Shown piece by piece: positions 12,344 through 25,244 of a stretch of DNA of 64,000 nucleotides (the stretch's first letter is position 1; every line of letters starts with the position of its first letter). Below the pieces are notes generated by a model. The model had not been told where the DNA came from and searched no databases. It worked only from the letters and a program-made list of their open reading frames with translations. This DNA is from Beroe forskalii (taxonomy: Eukaryota; Ctenophora; Nuda; Beroida; Beroidae), in assembly GCA_011033025.1 (NCBI GenBank), contig WFMF01000099.1, forward strand, positions 102,001-166,000, given 5' to 3'. Position numbers and translations under genes: made by a program.

Positions 12344-12840
12344 TGGTTGCATATGCAACCACCAAGTTCAATCGCCCATAAAATTTGCAAATTTTGAGAT
12401 AGGAAAATGGTTCATATTGCGTTTTGTAGGAAATTGTTTAAATTTTCATTTGAGACAGAAATTTCCAGGCTACAGTTTGATATGAAGCTGGTATAACCTG
12501 TCAAAGTTGGGTTAAAAATTTGAAAAATGACCTACTCTAGGGCTCTTCACCTCAAAACTTGAAATTTGCCCCAAATGATTTGGAAATTTTTGTTCCTGAT
12601 TCAGAATTGGCAGCTCTACAGCATGAAAGTAATTTCAAGTTAAAATGGAGATTAGTGTGAACATGAGAATGTTTGAAACTATGCTGGTTGCATATGCAAC
12701 CGCTAGGTGGGGCCTAGTGGTTGCATATGAAACCGGTTGCATATGCAACCACCAGGCTACAAGATCTGGCCTAGTGGTTGCATATGCAACCACTGAATGG
12801 TGAAATTTTCATAAATGGTTGCATATGCGACCACTAGGCC
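12344..12840. repeat. Cluster of TGGTTGCATATGCAACCA palindromes, left group
   Basis: Perfect or near-perfect copies at about 12345-12362, 12686-12702, 12717-12734 (one mismatch), 12732-12749, 12775-12792 and 12816-12833 (one mismatch). Many are extended by CTAG..CTAG to a 26-bp dyad. Each holds two overlapping ATGCAA octamer-like half sites. The text between copies is otherwise unremarkable and AT-rich. Confidence 0.85.
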
Positions 12841-13679
12841 CACATTATTTGTTATTTAAGCTATGCAGTCACCATTTTGATATCAACTAAAAATTTGAGT
12901 AGAGTTTTAGTGGTGCATCAAGTTTAGAAACATTATTTTTGAGTAAAATGCCGCTAAATTTTGCATCTGGAACTTTGTCATTTCATTCTAATATACGTTG
13001 GCCATTGCTGCATGAAAACATCGATCTATTGGCCTAACGATTTTATAAGAATAAGCAATGATTTTTGTACCAGAAGCTTAGATTATATTTATAGTTTAGA
13101 CTCAAGAAAAGATAACTTAACAACACAATTCCTCTAATTGTGTTAGTCAAAATGAGCAATTGTAACCTTTGGTAATAATCAATATGATTTCGGATGAAAT
13201 TGATGGTTCTCAATTCTTAATTTACAATCAGCAAAACAAAAATCCTTGCTGACCAGTTTATCCTTCCTTTGGCCCTATGCAATATTCATTCAAGGTTCTG
13301 TCCATATACCAAAAATGATTAAGAATATGAAGTTATTCAGAGCCATTTGAGGCCCAGTGAATCATTGGTTTGTGGACTTCTTGAAAACCTATATTATGAA
13401 GATATAAGTAGGTATAATGATCAATGGGTGTAATTGCGTTCCCTAAATCTTTGAAATTTTGAAAGGATATTAGCCAGTACTATTTTTATAGTAGCTTGTG
13501 TCTTTCATTTCCTTATCCTAATTCATATTCTGAACTGCCTCAAGAGTCTAGAAACCCTCTAAGGAACGAATAAGTTTCTCTGGTTTGATAAGTTCAAGAA
13601 TTCCGTTGAGGGCAGCAATTTCACACATCACAAACTAATTTTCATAATTCATATTATAATGTTCAGTTATACTAGTAAA
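12841..13679. other. Intergenic DNA, nothing recognised
   Basis: AT-rich and single-copy in appearance, with no open frame of note, no repeats and no splice-bounded exon that I can support. Confidence 0.5.
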
Positions 13680-14820
13680 TTACTGCGGGAGATTGCCGGG
13701 AGTACTCCGAGAGTCCTCCGGGAGTATTACGGGAGTCCTCCGGGAGTACTCCAGGAGTCCAACGGGATTCTCACGGGAGTCCCCTGGGATTCCTCTGGAA
13801 TTCTAACTGAGTTCTACGGGAGTCCCTCGGGGAGTCTTCAAGGAGTCCTCGGGAGTATTCCAGGAGTCCCACAAGAGTCCTACGGGAGTCCTGCGAGAGT
13901 CCTACGGGAGTTCCAAAAGAGTCCTATGAGAGTCCCACGGGAGTCCTGCCAGAGTCCCACGGGAGTCCAATGGGAGTCCTAAGGGAGTCCCACGGGAGTG
14001 CTCTGGGAGTCCTCCGGGAGTCCTACAGCTACAGGAGTCCTATAGGAGGCCCACGGGAGTCCCAAGGGAGTCCCCCGGGAGTCCTGCAAGAGTCCCACGG
14101 GAGTCTCGAGGGAGTGCCACGGGAGTCTCGAGGGAGTGCCACGGGAGTCTCGAGGGAGTGCCAGGGGAGTCTCGAGGGTGTCCCACGGAGTCTCGAGGGA
14201 GTCCAACGGGAGTCTCGAGGGAGTCCCACGGAGTCTCGAGGGAGTCCCACGGGAGTCTCGAGGGAGTCCCACGGGAGTCTCGAGGGAGTCCCATGGGAGT
14301 CTCGAGGGAGTCCAACGGAAGTCTCGAGGGAGTCCCACGGAGTCTCGAGGGAGTCCAACGGGAGTCTCGAGAGAGTCCCACGGGAGTCTCGAGGGAGTCT
14401 CGAGGGAGTCCCACGGGAGTCTCGAGGGAGTTTCACGGAGTCTCGAGGGAGTCCCATGGGAGTCGAGTCCCCAAGGAGTACTCCGGAGTCCGGGAGTCCC
14501 ACAAGATTCCAACGGGAATCTTACGGGATTCCTGCGAGAGTCCCATGGGAGTCATACAGCTACGGGAGTCCCCCAGAAGTCCTCTGAGAGTCCCACGGGA
14601 CTACGGGAGTCTCGAGGGAGCCCCACGGGAGTTCGAGGGAGTTCTACGGGAGTCCCACGGGAGTCTTACCAGTGGACTCCCGAAGGACTCCCGTGGGACT
14701 CCCTGAAGACTCCTGTAGGACTCCCAGAGGGCTCCTGGGGGACTCCCGGAGGACTCTCGGCAGCCCCCGTAACACTCCCTTGGGACTCTGGCAGGGCTCC
14801 CAGGGGAATCCCGCAGTAAT
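13680..14820. repeat. GGGAGTCC minisatellite with internal inversion
   Basis: About 1.1 kb built from a 12-bp word GGGAGTCCCACG and, in the central part (14095-14455), a ~23-bp composite GGGAGTCTCGAGGGAGTCCC that creates many CTCGAG sites. At about 14675 the sense flips and the array continues as GGACTCCCGTGGGACTCC to 14815, so its right end can fold back on the left. Long ORFs occur in most frames on both strands; none has a sensible start context, splice sites or complexity, so none is called as a gene. Confidence 0.9.
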
Positions 14821-15370
14821 TCTCTTGAATAGTTGAATGACTGATATAAAATCTATGCAAGGTCTTTCAGGAGTTATTGCAAATTCTACTTTCAATGCAT
14901 GGAATTGAAGAGGTTGATATTAATACAATCATTGATTGGTGTTTCCAATTTCAAGTTTGTACACTGAACAGTTACCATTTGTGTTATAACTCAGTCTTCT
15001 ATTGATAAGCTCATACTTAAATTATGCAAATATTTATATTCCACATTGATTGGTAAAAATAAGATAATATTATCATGATATGAAATATGGATAAATTTGC
15101 CTAAAGCTTCACTTGGTTGCATATGCAACCACCAGGCCACTGTACAAATACAGGCATAATATATCCAGTTCAGCCTAGTGGTTGCATATGCAACCATGCA
15201 CCATTTGACTGGCAACGATTTCCCCCTAGTGGTTGCATATGCAACCAGAGGATTTCTGGCCCCATGGGGTCCAAAACCTCAAATTTTGATAGTAGAAGTT
15301 ATGCGACCTCATCTAGACACAAAATCCAAAATTTCATCAAAATCGGACCAGGTTTGTAAGTAACTAGCTA
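14821..15370. repeat. AT-rich spacer with right group of TGGTTGCATATGCAACCA palindromes
   Basis: Perfect palindromes at about 15114-15131, 15179-15196 and 15229-15246, two of them preceded by CTAG. They match the left group at 12.3-12.8 kb, so the motif brackets the minisatellite. No gene seen. Confidence 0.8.
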
Positions 15371-18065
15371 GTAGTTACTAGGTAGTGACTAGGTAGTGAC
15401 TCACTAGCTAGTGGTTACTAGGTAGTGACTAGGTAGTGACTAGGTAGTGACTACTAGGTACTAGGTAGAGGCTCAATTCCAGCTAAATATACGGGTATTC
15501 AGTGTTGAAATTTATTGGATTTAGTTCTACTTTTTTAATTCTATTTTTCAAGAATACTTTCAGGTTAAAATCATTTTTCCTTCAATTCGAAAAATACAAA
15601 TTAATTATTAAAAATTCATAATTAATTCCAGCAGCGTCCAAAATTACAGTTTTACCGTCAAAAATTCTAAAAATAGGTACAAATCATTGGTAGAAAGCTC
15701 GTTTAAAAATAATTTTTCTTAAGAAAATTAGCAATTAATATTCAAAAATTCATAATTAATTCCAGCGTCCAAAAATTACAGTTTTACCGTCAAAAAATTC
15801 TAAAAATAGGTACAAATCATTGTAAAAAAGACGAAAATTAGCAATTAAATATTCAAAAATTCATAATTAATTCTAGCAGCGTCCAAAATTACAGTTTTAC
15901 CGTCAAAAATTCTAAAAATAGGTACAAATCATTGGTAGAAAGCTCGTTTAAAATAATTTTTTCTTCTTGACGAAAATTAGCAATTTAATATTCAAAATTC
16001 ATAATTAATTCTAGCAGCGTCCAAAAATTACAGTTTTACCGTCAAAAAATTCTAAAATAGGTACAAATCATTGGTAGAAAGCTCGTTTAAAAATAATTTT
16101 TTCTTCTTGACGAAAATTAGCAATTAAATATTCAAAATTCATAATTAATTCTAGCAGCGTCCAAAAATTACAGTTTTACCGTTAAAAATTATTTTAAAAT
16201 AGGTACAAATCATTTGTACCTATTTTTTTAAAATTTTTTTTTCTTGACGAAACTGTAATTTTGACGCCAAGGAATTAATTATGAATTTTGAATATCAAAT
16301 TGCTAATTTTCGTCAAGAAGAAAAATTATTTTTAAACGAGCTTTCTACCAATGATTTGTACCTATTTTTAGAATTTTTGACGGTAAAACTGTAATTTTGG
16401 ACGCTGCTAGAATTAATTATGAATTTTTGAATATTTAATTGCTAATTTTCGTCAAGAAGAAAAAATTATTTTTAAACGAGCTTTCTACCAATGATTTGTA
16501 CCTATTTTAGAATTTTGACGGTAAAACTGTAATTTTTGGACGCTGCTAGAATTAATTATGAATTTTGAATATTAATTGCTATTTCGTCAAGAAGAAAAAT
16601 TATTTTTAAACGAGCTTTCACCAATGATTTGTACCTATTTTTAGAATTTTTGACGGTAAAACTGTAATTTTGGACGCTGCTAGAATTAATTATGAATTTT
16701 TGAATATTTAATTGCTAATTTCGTCAAGAAGAAAAAATTATTTTTAAACGAGCTTTCTACCAATGATTTGTACCTATTTTTAGAATTTTTGACGGTAAAA
16801 CTGTAATTTTTGGACGCTGCTAGAATTAATTATGAATTTTTGAATATTAAATTGCTAATTTTCGTCAAGAAGAAAAAATTATTTTTAAACGAGCTTTCTA
16901 CCAATGATTTGTACCTATTTTTAGAATTTTTGACGGTAAAACTGTAATTTTTGGACGCTGCTAGAATTAATTATGAATTTTTGAATATTTAATTGCTAAT
17001 TTTCGTCAAGAAGAAAAATTATTTTTAAACGAGCTTTCTACCAATGATTTGTACCTATTTTTAGAATTTTTGACGGTAAAACTGTAATTTTTGGACGCTG
17101 CTAGAATTAATTATGAATTTTTGAATATTTAATTGCTAATTTTCGTCAAGAAGAAAAATTATTTTTAAACGAGCTTTCTACCAATGATTTGTACCTATTT
17201 TTAGAATTTTTGACGGTAAAACTGTAATTTTTGGACGCTGCTAGAATTAATTATGAATTTTTGAATATTTAATTGCTAATTTTCGTCAAGAAGAAAAAAT
17301 TATTTTTAAACGAGCTTTCTACCAATGATTTGTACCTATTTTTAGAATTTTTTGACGGTAAAACTGTAATTTTTGGACGCTGCTAGAATTAATTATGAAT
17401 TTTTGAATATTAAATTGCTAATTTTCGTCAAGAAGAAAAATTATTTTAAACGAGCTTTCTACCAATGATTTGTACCTATTTTTAGAATTTTTTGACGGTA
17501 AAACTGTAATTTTTGGACGCTGCTAGAATTAATTATGAATTTTTGAATATTAAATTGCTAATTTTCGTCAAGAAGAAAAAATTATTTTTAAACGAGCTTT
17601 CTACCAATGATTTGTACCTATTTTTAGAATTTTTGACGGTAAAACTGTAATTTTGGACGCTGCTAGAATTAATTATGAATTTTTGAATATTTAATTGCTA
17701 ATTTTCGTCAAGAAGAAAAAATTATTTTTAAACGAGCTTTCTACCAATGATTTGTACCTATTTTTAGAATTTTTGACGGTAAAACTGTAATTTTTGGACG
17801 CTGCTGGAATTAATTATGAATTTTTTAATAATTAATTTGTATTTTTCGAATTGAAGGAAAAATGATTTTAACCTGAAAGTATTCTTAAAAAATAGAATTA
17901 AAAAAGTAGAACTAAATCCAATAAATTTCAACACTGAATACCCGTATATTTAGCTGGAATTGAGCCTCTACCTAGTACCTAGTAGTCACTACCTAGTCAC
18001 TACCTAGTCACTACCTAGTAACCACTAGCTAGTGAGTCACTACCTAGTCACTACCTAGTAACTAC
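15371..18065. mobile_element. Foldback element with head-to-head 142-bp repeat arrays
   Basis: The ends are mirror images: GTAGTTACTAGGTAGTGACT at 15371 is the complement of the text ending at 18065. The outer ~100 bp of each arm is a short TAGGTAGTGACT array. Inside, a ~142-bp unit (containing TTACAGTTTTACCGTCAAAA and GGTACAAATCATTGGTAG) runs forward about five times, then reversed about eleven times. The turn is a tight hairpin at about 16200-16224, symmetrical around 16211. The arms are therefore unequal. No protein is encoded. This is the architecture of foldback-type (FB/Galileo-like) DNA transposons. I could not find a convincing target duplication. Confidence 0.85.
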
Positions 18066-21000
18066 TCGCTTTCTGTCAGATCAACATTTAGGAAGTCTTG
18101 ATAAGAAAGTAAGGCTTGATATTGACGGCTCTGACTATAGCGTCATTTTCAGGAATTACAACAGTTAATCGATTGCGTCAAACCGAACGATTATACCGGC
18201 TGATATATTATTGTGACATGTCTCCAGGACAGGTTTAAACCGGTTTTTGAGTTCATTAAACCGGTTTTTGAGTTCATTAAACCGGTTTTATGGTCGTTAA
18301 AATCCAGCGTTTTCACGATGAATTCCATATGAACATATGAACGGCCCCTGTAAAGTTGCGTATTAATCACTTTTAAAAGATGTAAATATCATATTCACAG
18401 AACTGCTGTATATAGTACGTGTGCTGAAAATAAGTAATTGTAACAGATCAGTACTTGGCTTGATCCAGGAGCATTCACAGTTCAAAATATGATTTAAAAG
18501 AAGGCGGTTCTGTGACTTTATGAGCTTTTTCATTAATCCACGAAAAACAGCGCAAAGTTCAGTGATTCGACCAACTCATGTCTCTGCATTCATAACGATT
18601 TTTTGTTGTTATTCGAAAAACCGCCCTTTTTCGCGCGCTCCCTTAGAGTCCTAAGACTCTCTTGAGCTACCATACTGTAGTAATTCCCGTGAATCACTAG
18701 AGTATCCGTGTGAATTTCAAACGTCCCCCGCGTAATAGCACCCCGCTTCTTCACTGACGAATTATGTGCTATTTGGTGTCACCCAGAAGGCTCCCCATAC
18801 TCAAATAATAACGTCACTGTACCTCAATCCGGTAGATAGAATTACAAACAACTTCAAATCCCCTGTAGATAGGATTACAAATCACTTCAAATATCCCCCA
18901 ATGATCGGTGTTTGGTCGCACAAATGCTAGACTCCTCTTGCACAGAACTCAGTAAACAAATCTTACATGGCACATATTCTGTAGTTTCCCGCCATGATAT
19001 ACACTGAACATAAGTAATGCAGTTTCCGCGGCAATCTTAGTGACTGAGCGGGACTTCGTATTGTAATGTTTTAGAAATGGTGAACCGTGAAGACCTTATA
19101 TTTTTCCCGCACTTCAATAAACTTTAGAACTTTTGATATGCACACTGCACAGCGACACTCTCTTCCTCTCTTGCTTGTTTTGGTTCTCTCCCTCTCTCTT
19201 CCTCTTCTCTCTTCCTCTCTTGCTTGTTTTGGTCCTTACCTCCCACACACAAGCTGGCGGGAAAGGGAAGTCTATCAACCAATGGTAGGGCGAATCAGCT
19301 AAATCATCCTATTATCACTGACCAATCAGAGCCGCTTATTTTATAACTCATCATTTTATGACTGTAAATGGGTTGAATTATGGAGATTTACCAAAATCTA
19401 TCATTTACCATCTATTTAACACTTAAATATAAAAGAAAAAAGTGGAGAGGGCAGAAAATAAAGTAAAATTAGCTTATTAGCTCATTAGATAGATAAATAG
19501 ATAAGTAATAAGTAGGCGTGAAACACCAGATTTTCATTTGGATGTTCACAGATTTACTACCTTATCACAATAGGGAGTGGGGCTGGGAAGGATTAAGAGA
19601 ATCGTGATTTCACTCAACAAACTTAGCTTGAAAACAGTAATAAAGCAACTTTAGTTCAGCAGAATTAACAATTTGGATGCATTAGGAGTTGGTCAAGAAT
19701 ACAGTTTATTTTTGAGACATAATATAAGATCATTTGGACGAGCCAAATGAAATCAGTTAATTCACAGTCTCGGAATGTCTCTGGTCCGGCACTATGGGCA
19801 TTTATCCAACACTATCAATGCAAGGCAAGGTATTGCACGCTGTGTCAGCGTAAAAAGGGTAAATCCAAAATCTAGAACTTAGAAGGGTCAAAAATAAGGG
19901 ATTTTGATTATTTTCACTTTGAAACCGTTGACATTTTTTGCTATGACGACCTAATTTTGTGTATTCCGATGTACTGTGTGCAGTTAATAATTGTGTTCGT
20001 GTGTAAACAATGTATGATGTATACAAATACAATATATGTACATTGTACCTACATCCTTACATTATACACCGAGTTTGTGTTTACAGCGTACAATACCACG
20101 CAGATCCTGTGTACACAAACACAATCCCCGCTGCAAATACTTCTGTAAATAGCAATTACCTCACAAAAGGAATGTAGAGAATGTGTACGCTCCTCCTCTT
20201 GCGCATTACTGTACAGCTAATGTAATACAAAATGGCGGGAATCACTCCTCTCCGCTGCATTATGTTCAAACTTAATTCCATCCTCCTCATCCCCTTTCAA
20301 AGTTTTGTATTTTTTCTCATTTTGGAAAGTTCCTGAAATGGTACAAGTCTTAAATTGTACAGAACTCAATAAGAACAACTAATGTGCTACAAAAAGCTAA
20401 TGTACTACAAAATGGCGGGAACCCACCCCCTCTCTCTCTCACCTGTCCAGTCCTTCTCTCCCGCTCTTCTCCTTGCGATGGAATGGCGGCAACTGACCAC
20501 CAATCCTTTGCGCGTTAAGAGTCTCAAGTCAGAGACAAGGTAATGAGATTACCTACAGATTAGCCGTGTGTGTGTAACGTTATATCAGGACATTGTCCTT
20601 TGGGGCACTGAGCCAGGGATTACCTCATCATGTCGCCTGGGTAGCAATCGGACATGTGACTTGTGACTCAAACCGCTGTGTTTCTGGGGACAAATCATCG
20701 CTTTGCTAGTAGGACACTAGAAAGTGTCTTCGACCCGCTTGAAAACAGTGCTTGCACAAAGGATACCCCCCTAAACAATACCACCGCCAATACACACAAT
20801 ACCCCCTCCAATACCTCTTATAATTCATGGAAATTTAGTGATGGTTTAGCCATGGTTTAGCCATGGTTTAGTAATGGTTTAGTCAAGCTGCTAATGCTAT
20901 GATCGAGTATTGGAGTATTGGGGGTGGAGATTTCAGCAGTACTATCACTGTTTCTAATTTTACAGGATATTACACCACTCAGAAACTGAATTATACGCCC

Positions 21001-21533
21001 TTGACACTCGAATTAGATCTATCAATTCATGTTTCAGTGGTCTAAATATAGCCCTGGTTTAATCTTTCAGTCTATTTCAATCCTTCAAAAGCACGTACTA
21101 TTCTATTCAGCGAGGAATCAAAACTAAAAGACTCTTTCTATTGTTTGCCTGCCTCTGGTAGTTTTCCGACAAATCTTTTATAGTTTTATTATACTTTTAT
21201 CTTATCATGATGAGATTTATCTTCAGGTAGACAGTGAAAGAGACGGTAACAAGACACTTCAAAGAAAAGGGCTTCCTAAGATGCGACATACTGCAAGCAA
21301 ATGATCACTGTCTCAAAGTCTGCAGATCACTGATGTATCATCAGCTTCCCGATCTTATGAAAGAATGAATATTTATCATGATCTTATCGGCTCAATTTCT
21401 GACTTTATTTATACTATTTTAACTCTATGTTTGAGTTTGCAAATCTTGAACCATCCATGAATAACTTCATGTAGTTACTTAGTTATATTTAATTCAGAAG
21501 TTCGTCATCGAAGTATTGTTTTGAGACCTTAAA
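18066..21533. other. Intergenic DNA, no gene recognised
   Basis: Contains a degenerate ~43-bp motif (18140-18180), three copies of TTAAACCGGTTTTTGAGTTC at 18230-18290, a duplicated CTCTCTTCCTCTCTTGCTTG at 19155-19230, and two copies of a CTACAAAATGGCGGGAA word near 20228 and 20407. The last pairs resemble promoter-proximal DNA (YY1-like AANATGGCG), but no downstream exon is evident. Confidence 0.45.
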
Positions 21534-21586
21534 GGTTAGGGTTAGGACAAGGACATCTCCCTGTCCTGGCCCTTACCCTAACCCTG
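21534..21586. repeat. Inverted interstitial telomere-like motif
   Basis: GGTTAGGGTTAGGACAAGG and CTGGCCCTTACCCTAACC face each other across about 12 bp, making a hairpin whose arms are two TTAGGG repeats. Too short to be a telomere. Confidence 0.6.
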
Positions 21587-22319
21587 AAATATAAGGAAAT
21601 CAAATTCCTTCCTCCTTGTCGTAAAGTTGTGAATAAACATGTAGTTTGGTTTTTAACTTATTTTCTTAATGATATACTGTCCTAAATCAAATTGTCATTG
21701 ATCATTTTGAAATTTCGTTCATACCCACCCCAATTAATTGTTTAATTTTGTTGTCGGAAGCTTCTTACGTGATAACAAGTTGAAGAATAACGACGGCTTT
21801 CATTCATAATGCATCAACTATCGATGCTAATTAAATGATGATGCAAATTAGAAATTAGAATAATTTTTCTCCAAAAATGAAGGACTGACGACTGATCTTA
21901 ATCTTGGAACTAATCCAAAATTGCCAAACGTGTGTTTTGGTCGCAAAATTACGCGCGCGTGGTTGGAAGGGTCTTCAGATTTTGATCAAACTTAATAACA
22001 ACAACAATTTGTGAACATTCTATGCTAGTTTCTGAGTAATGCGCGTGCGGCGCGCATCATAATACCGTTTCTGAATTTGATCTGATGGATGATTGGATGA
22101 ACTCAGCTGCTGAGTAATTACCAAGATCATAAATGGTGAAATTATCTGTATGGTCATGATATAGGCCATTCATTGCTTTATTATAGACAGATGTATAAAG
22201 TTGAAAAGCCCATTTCGGATCCCCATTCCTCGAACGAAGCTCTCAAGAAGAAACTCCTCCAATTCAGCCACCGGCACTCGGCAGATGAGCACTATGCAAT
22301 CAGTGAACCAGAGCTCAAA

Positions 22320-22620
22320 ACCCCCTGGAGTGAATAGACACTCTCGGCGTCGATCAGCGCCGAACGGGCGTTGATCTGCCGAAAAGGCGTCGATCAGTAC
22401 CGAAACGATGTCGATACGCACAGAAACTGCGTTGATCAGCACCAAAGTACCAAACAGGCGTCAATCGGTGCAAATCAGACATCGATCGGTGCAAATGAGA
22501 CGTCTATCGCATATTTACTTTAAGCAGAGCCCTCTTTAGCACCTGGTTAAGTGAAATCGCATATCGTCACCTAACAGGTGGCCATCGAAGTCAAAAGGGC
22601 GTCGATGAGCACAGATCAGA
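22320..22620. repeat. Degenerate GTCGATCAG repeat, left flank of the Mutator element
   Basis: Irregular repeats of GGCGTCGATCAGCACCGA at ~18-30-bp spacing. Related words (CGTCAATCAGCATTGATC, GGTGCCGATCAGG) continue on the other side of the transposon at 29964-30100, so the transposon at 22630 inserted into this array. Confidence 0.7.
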
Positions 22621-22629
22621 CGTCAATCA

Positions 22630-23236
22630 TAGCCTGTGCCCTTTTGAAAAATTTTCTCGGATTTTTGAGGCACCGTGATTATATGGTCAATTGGGTCATT
22701 ACTAAGTACTGTGCAAAGTTTTGGGTCGAAAAAATGAATTTAAATCATTTGTAAGCCACGCCTATTTTTTGAACAAGAATTGCCCATATCTCGGATAATA
22801 TTCGAGCTATGAATTCCGGAGAAACGGGTCAATTCTAATTTACTACTTCCCGATGCGATACAATCGAAAAGAATTGTACCATGTTCATTTTTGTATGATT
22901 TGAATGATTGTTGCAGCACGTTCATGCTGTTCTGCACAATCTAATTAGAGCTCGCTCGCATCCAGTGAGCAGTCACGTGATTAGCCTCTGCTCGCGCGCG
23001 TCACGTGATCAATCAGAGAGGGAAGAACTGCGGAATTGTTTATGTTTCGGGATGGGCCCTTGTACAAGTGGCGGGTTAATGTTTCGATTATTCGATTGAC
23101 TGCTCTACGCTGCAAATATCCTCCGTATACACTCGAGAGTAAGCTGTAAGTGTACGCAATTACGATTATCATATAGGTAATAAGTAAACGAGCTGCTCAG
23201 TGTAAGACGCAAACTTAAAGGTAAAATAGTGAAAAT
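22630..23236 (+). repeat. Left terminal inverted repeat, 607 bp
   Basis: Inverted and about 99% identical to 29357-29963, with roughly six differences by eye. Contains a pair of CACGTGAT boxes around a GCGCGCG stretch at 22975-23010, which could be a promoter in each inverted repeat. The ~60-residue frames on both strands are mirrored in the other repeat and show no protein character. Confidence 0.9.
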
Positions 23237-23579
23237 TGATCGGCTCAATGATTCAACGGAGCTCTATTCAATTTCCAAAAGTAACAGTCACTATTCGTAC
23301 ACATCTCATCAGACATAATCAAGGGTAGCTGGTACCCGCTTTAAATTATCAATATCAGTGGAGCAGTGGTACCTACAATTTTAAAAACGGAGCTGCAGTT
23401 CCAAGCTGCTAGCAGATTTGACTTTGAACGGACTCTGCTCAGATTTGATCAGATCTTCACAAAAATTACCATAACGGAGACCGAGAAAAACGTGGCGGTG
23501 TCTGTCAACAAACTGTTACTACTTTAGTCCGCTCGGAACTCGGCCCAAAAGTTCCTGGTACTGGTAGACTAAATCGCGG

Positions 23580-23890
23580 CAGATGTTTACTTTGCAATCG
23601 TCGCCGATCATCGCCGATTCACTGCATCGCCGATAGGCGCTGATCAGCGGTGATTGGCGCTGATCAGCGCTGATCGGGCCCGATCGGAAATTTCAAAATT
23701 CTCTTCGGTGGACCGGTGGTCGTCGGCGCTGATCGGCGCTGATCAGCGCTGATCATCGATCAGTCAGCGCCGATCAGCGCTGACGGCCTAAAATCAGCGC
23801 TGATCAGCGCCGACAAAAAACGCCTGCAAAAGAGCCTTCGTTAACGCCGTTTTCCCTCATCGGCGCCGATCAGCGCTGATCGCTAATTTG
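23580..23890. repeat. GATCAGCGC palindromic repeat block
   Basis: About 15 overlapping copies of the self-complementary word GATCAGCGCTGATC and shortened forms (GGCGCTGATCAGCG). A second block of GGCGCCGAT words lies at 26090-26310 inside the gene's second intron. Confidence 0.8.
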
Positions 23891-24039
23891 TTAAAATTGA
23901 ACTGATGTGGGCATTTGGGCGTGTTTCCCTTAAAAATATAATTCCTGCTGGCCGTGCAGGTAACATTTTACGATAATTCCTCGCACAGGTCTGTGACCTG
24001 ACACTAAACAGCTAAACAGCATCAACAACAACATGAACC

Positions 24040-24735
24040 AGTGTTACGATACAGTAATGCATTGACGAGACAGTATAACCACTACGACACAGTAACACCG
24101 TTACGACACAGTAGAACCGTTACGATACAGAAACACTGTTACGACACAGTGGCACCGTTACGACACATAGTAACAGTAACACCGTTAATACGACACAGTA
24201 ACGCCTTAACAGCACAGTAACACGTCGTTATGACACTCACACAATAACACCCTTACGACACAGTTACTCAGTTACTACACAGTAACGCCGTTACGACACA
24301 GCTGTAACACCATTACGATACAGTTTTATTGTAACGGCACAGTAGAACCGTTTCGGCACAGTAGAACCGTTACGACACAGTAAGGACGTTACGACACAGT
24401 TTCTCAGTTTAATTGCTATAGTGCTACGACACATTAACACCGTTACAACACAGTTACGCAGTAACACCATTACAACAAAGTAACACCATTACGACACTGT
24501 CACGCAGTAACGACACAGTAACACCGTTACGAATACCACGCAGTTACGACAAAGTTGTTATGACAGCATCATGACCGTTATGACACAGTTTCATTGTTAC
24601 GTCACAGTAAAACTATCACAACACAGTACGGCCGTTATAGCTTATAGGACACATTCAGGCTAAAGTAGCGTCATGTTACGACACTGTTATATAATAGTAT
24701 AATAGTGTAATGCCGTTACGACAAAGTAACGCTGT
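24040..24735 (+). repeat. Tandem repeat, ~20-bp unit GTTACGACACAGTAACACC
   Basis: More than 25 imperfect copies over 700 bp, unit length drifting between 16 and 25 bp. TTACG/CGTAA half-sites recur. Not coding: the unit length is not a multiple of three and no frame stays open. Confidence 0.85.
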
Positions 24736-25244
24736 TTTTTACCGTATATAACTTTTTGCTACGCTATACTTATAGTTTGGTGCCCTCTACACCTCTTTGC
24801 AGGTTACTCCTCAAGTGTAGGAATTTAAATGTTTAATTTGAATGTTTAATGAGAAACAGTCTCCAGAGTCCAATTGCATTTGCTCCAATTGTTTGCTTAT
24901 CAGTTTATAACGGGAATCTTAAGTGAGAGAGCCGGAAGAAGTGTAATTTAGTATCAGGTCATGAATCGTTATCATACCCAATTAACTGCATCACTCAAAG
25001 TAATCAAGCTCGTTAGAACCTCACCTGTAATGTTTTGAAAGCAGAGTACACTTACAACATCCTCTTATTTGATATTTAAACCATCGAGAGCTCTCAAAGA
25101 AAAATAACAAAGGTAGTTAAGTTAAACTAACATGAATGAATAAAAGTGAACCACCATCCTTTCATTGACAATTGTCCTTGCTGATAGATACTTATTCACG
25201 TATACCTTCTCTTCGATATTCTATTTGCCGTTATATATTTGTTC

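Noticed and set aside
13659..14819. Several overlapping ORFs of 120-230 codons on both strands
   Set aside because: They are all translations of the GGGAGTCC minisatellite; every frame is open because the unit has few stops. No unique domain or splice context.
22740..23172. Small ORFs in the Mutator inverted repeats
   Set aside because: Present as mirror images in both repeats on both strands, without protein character.
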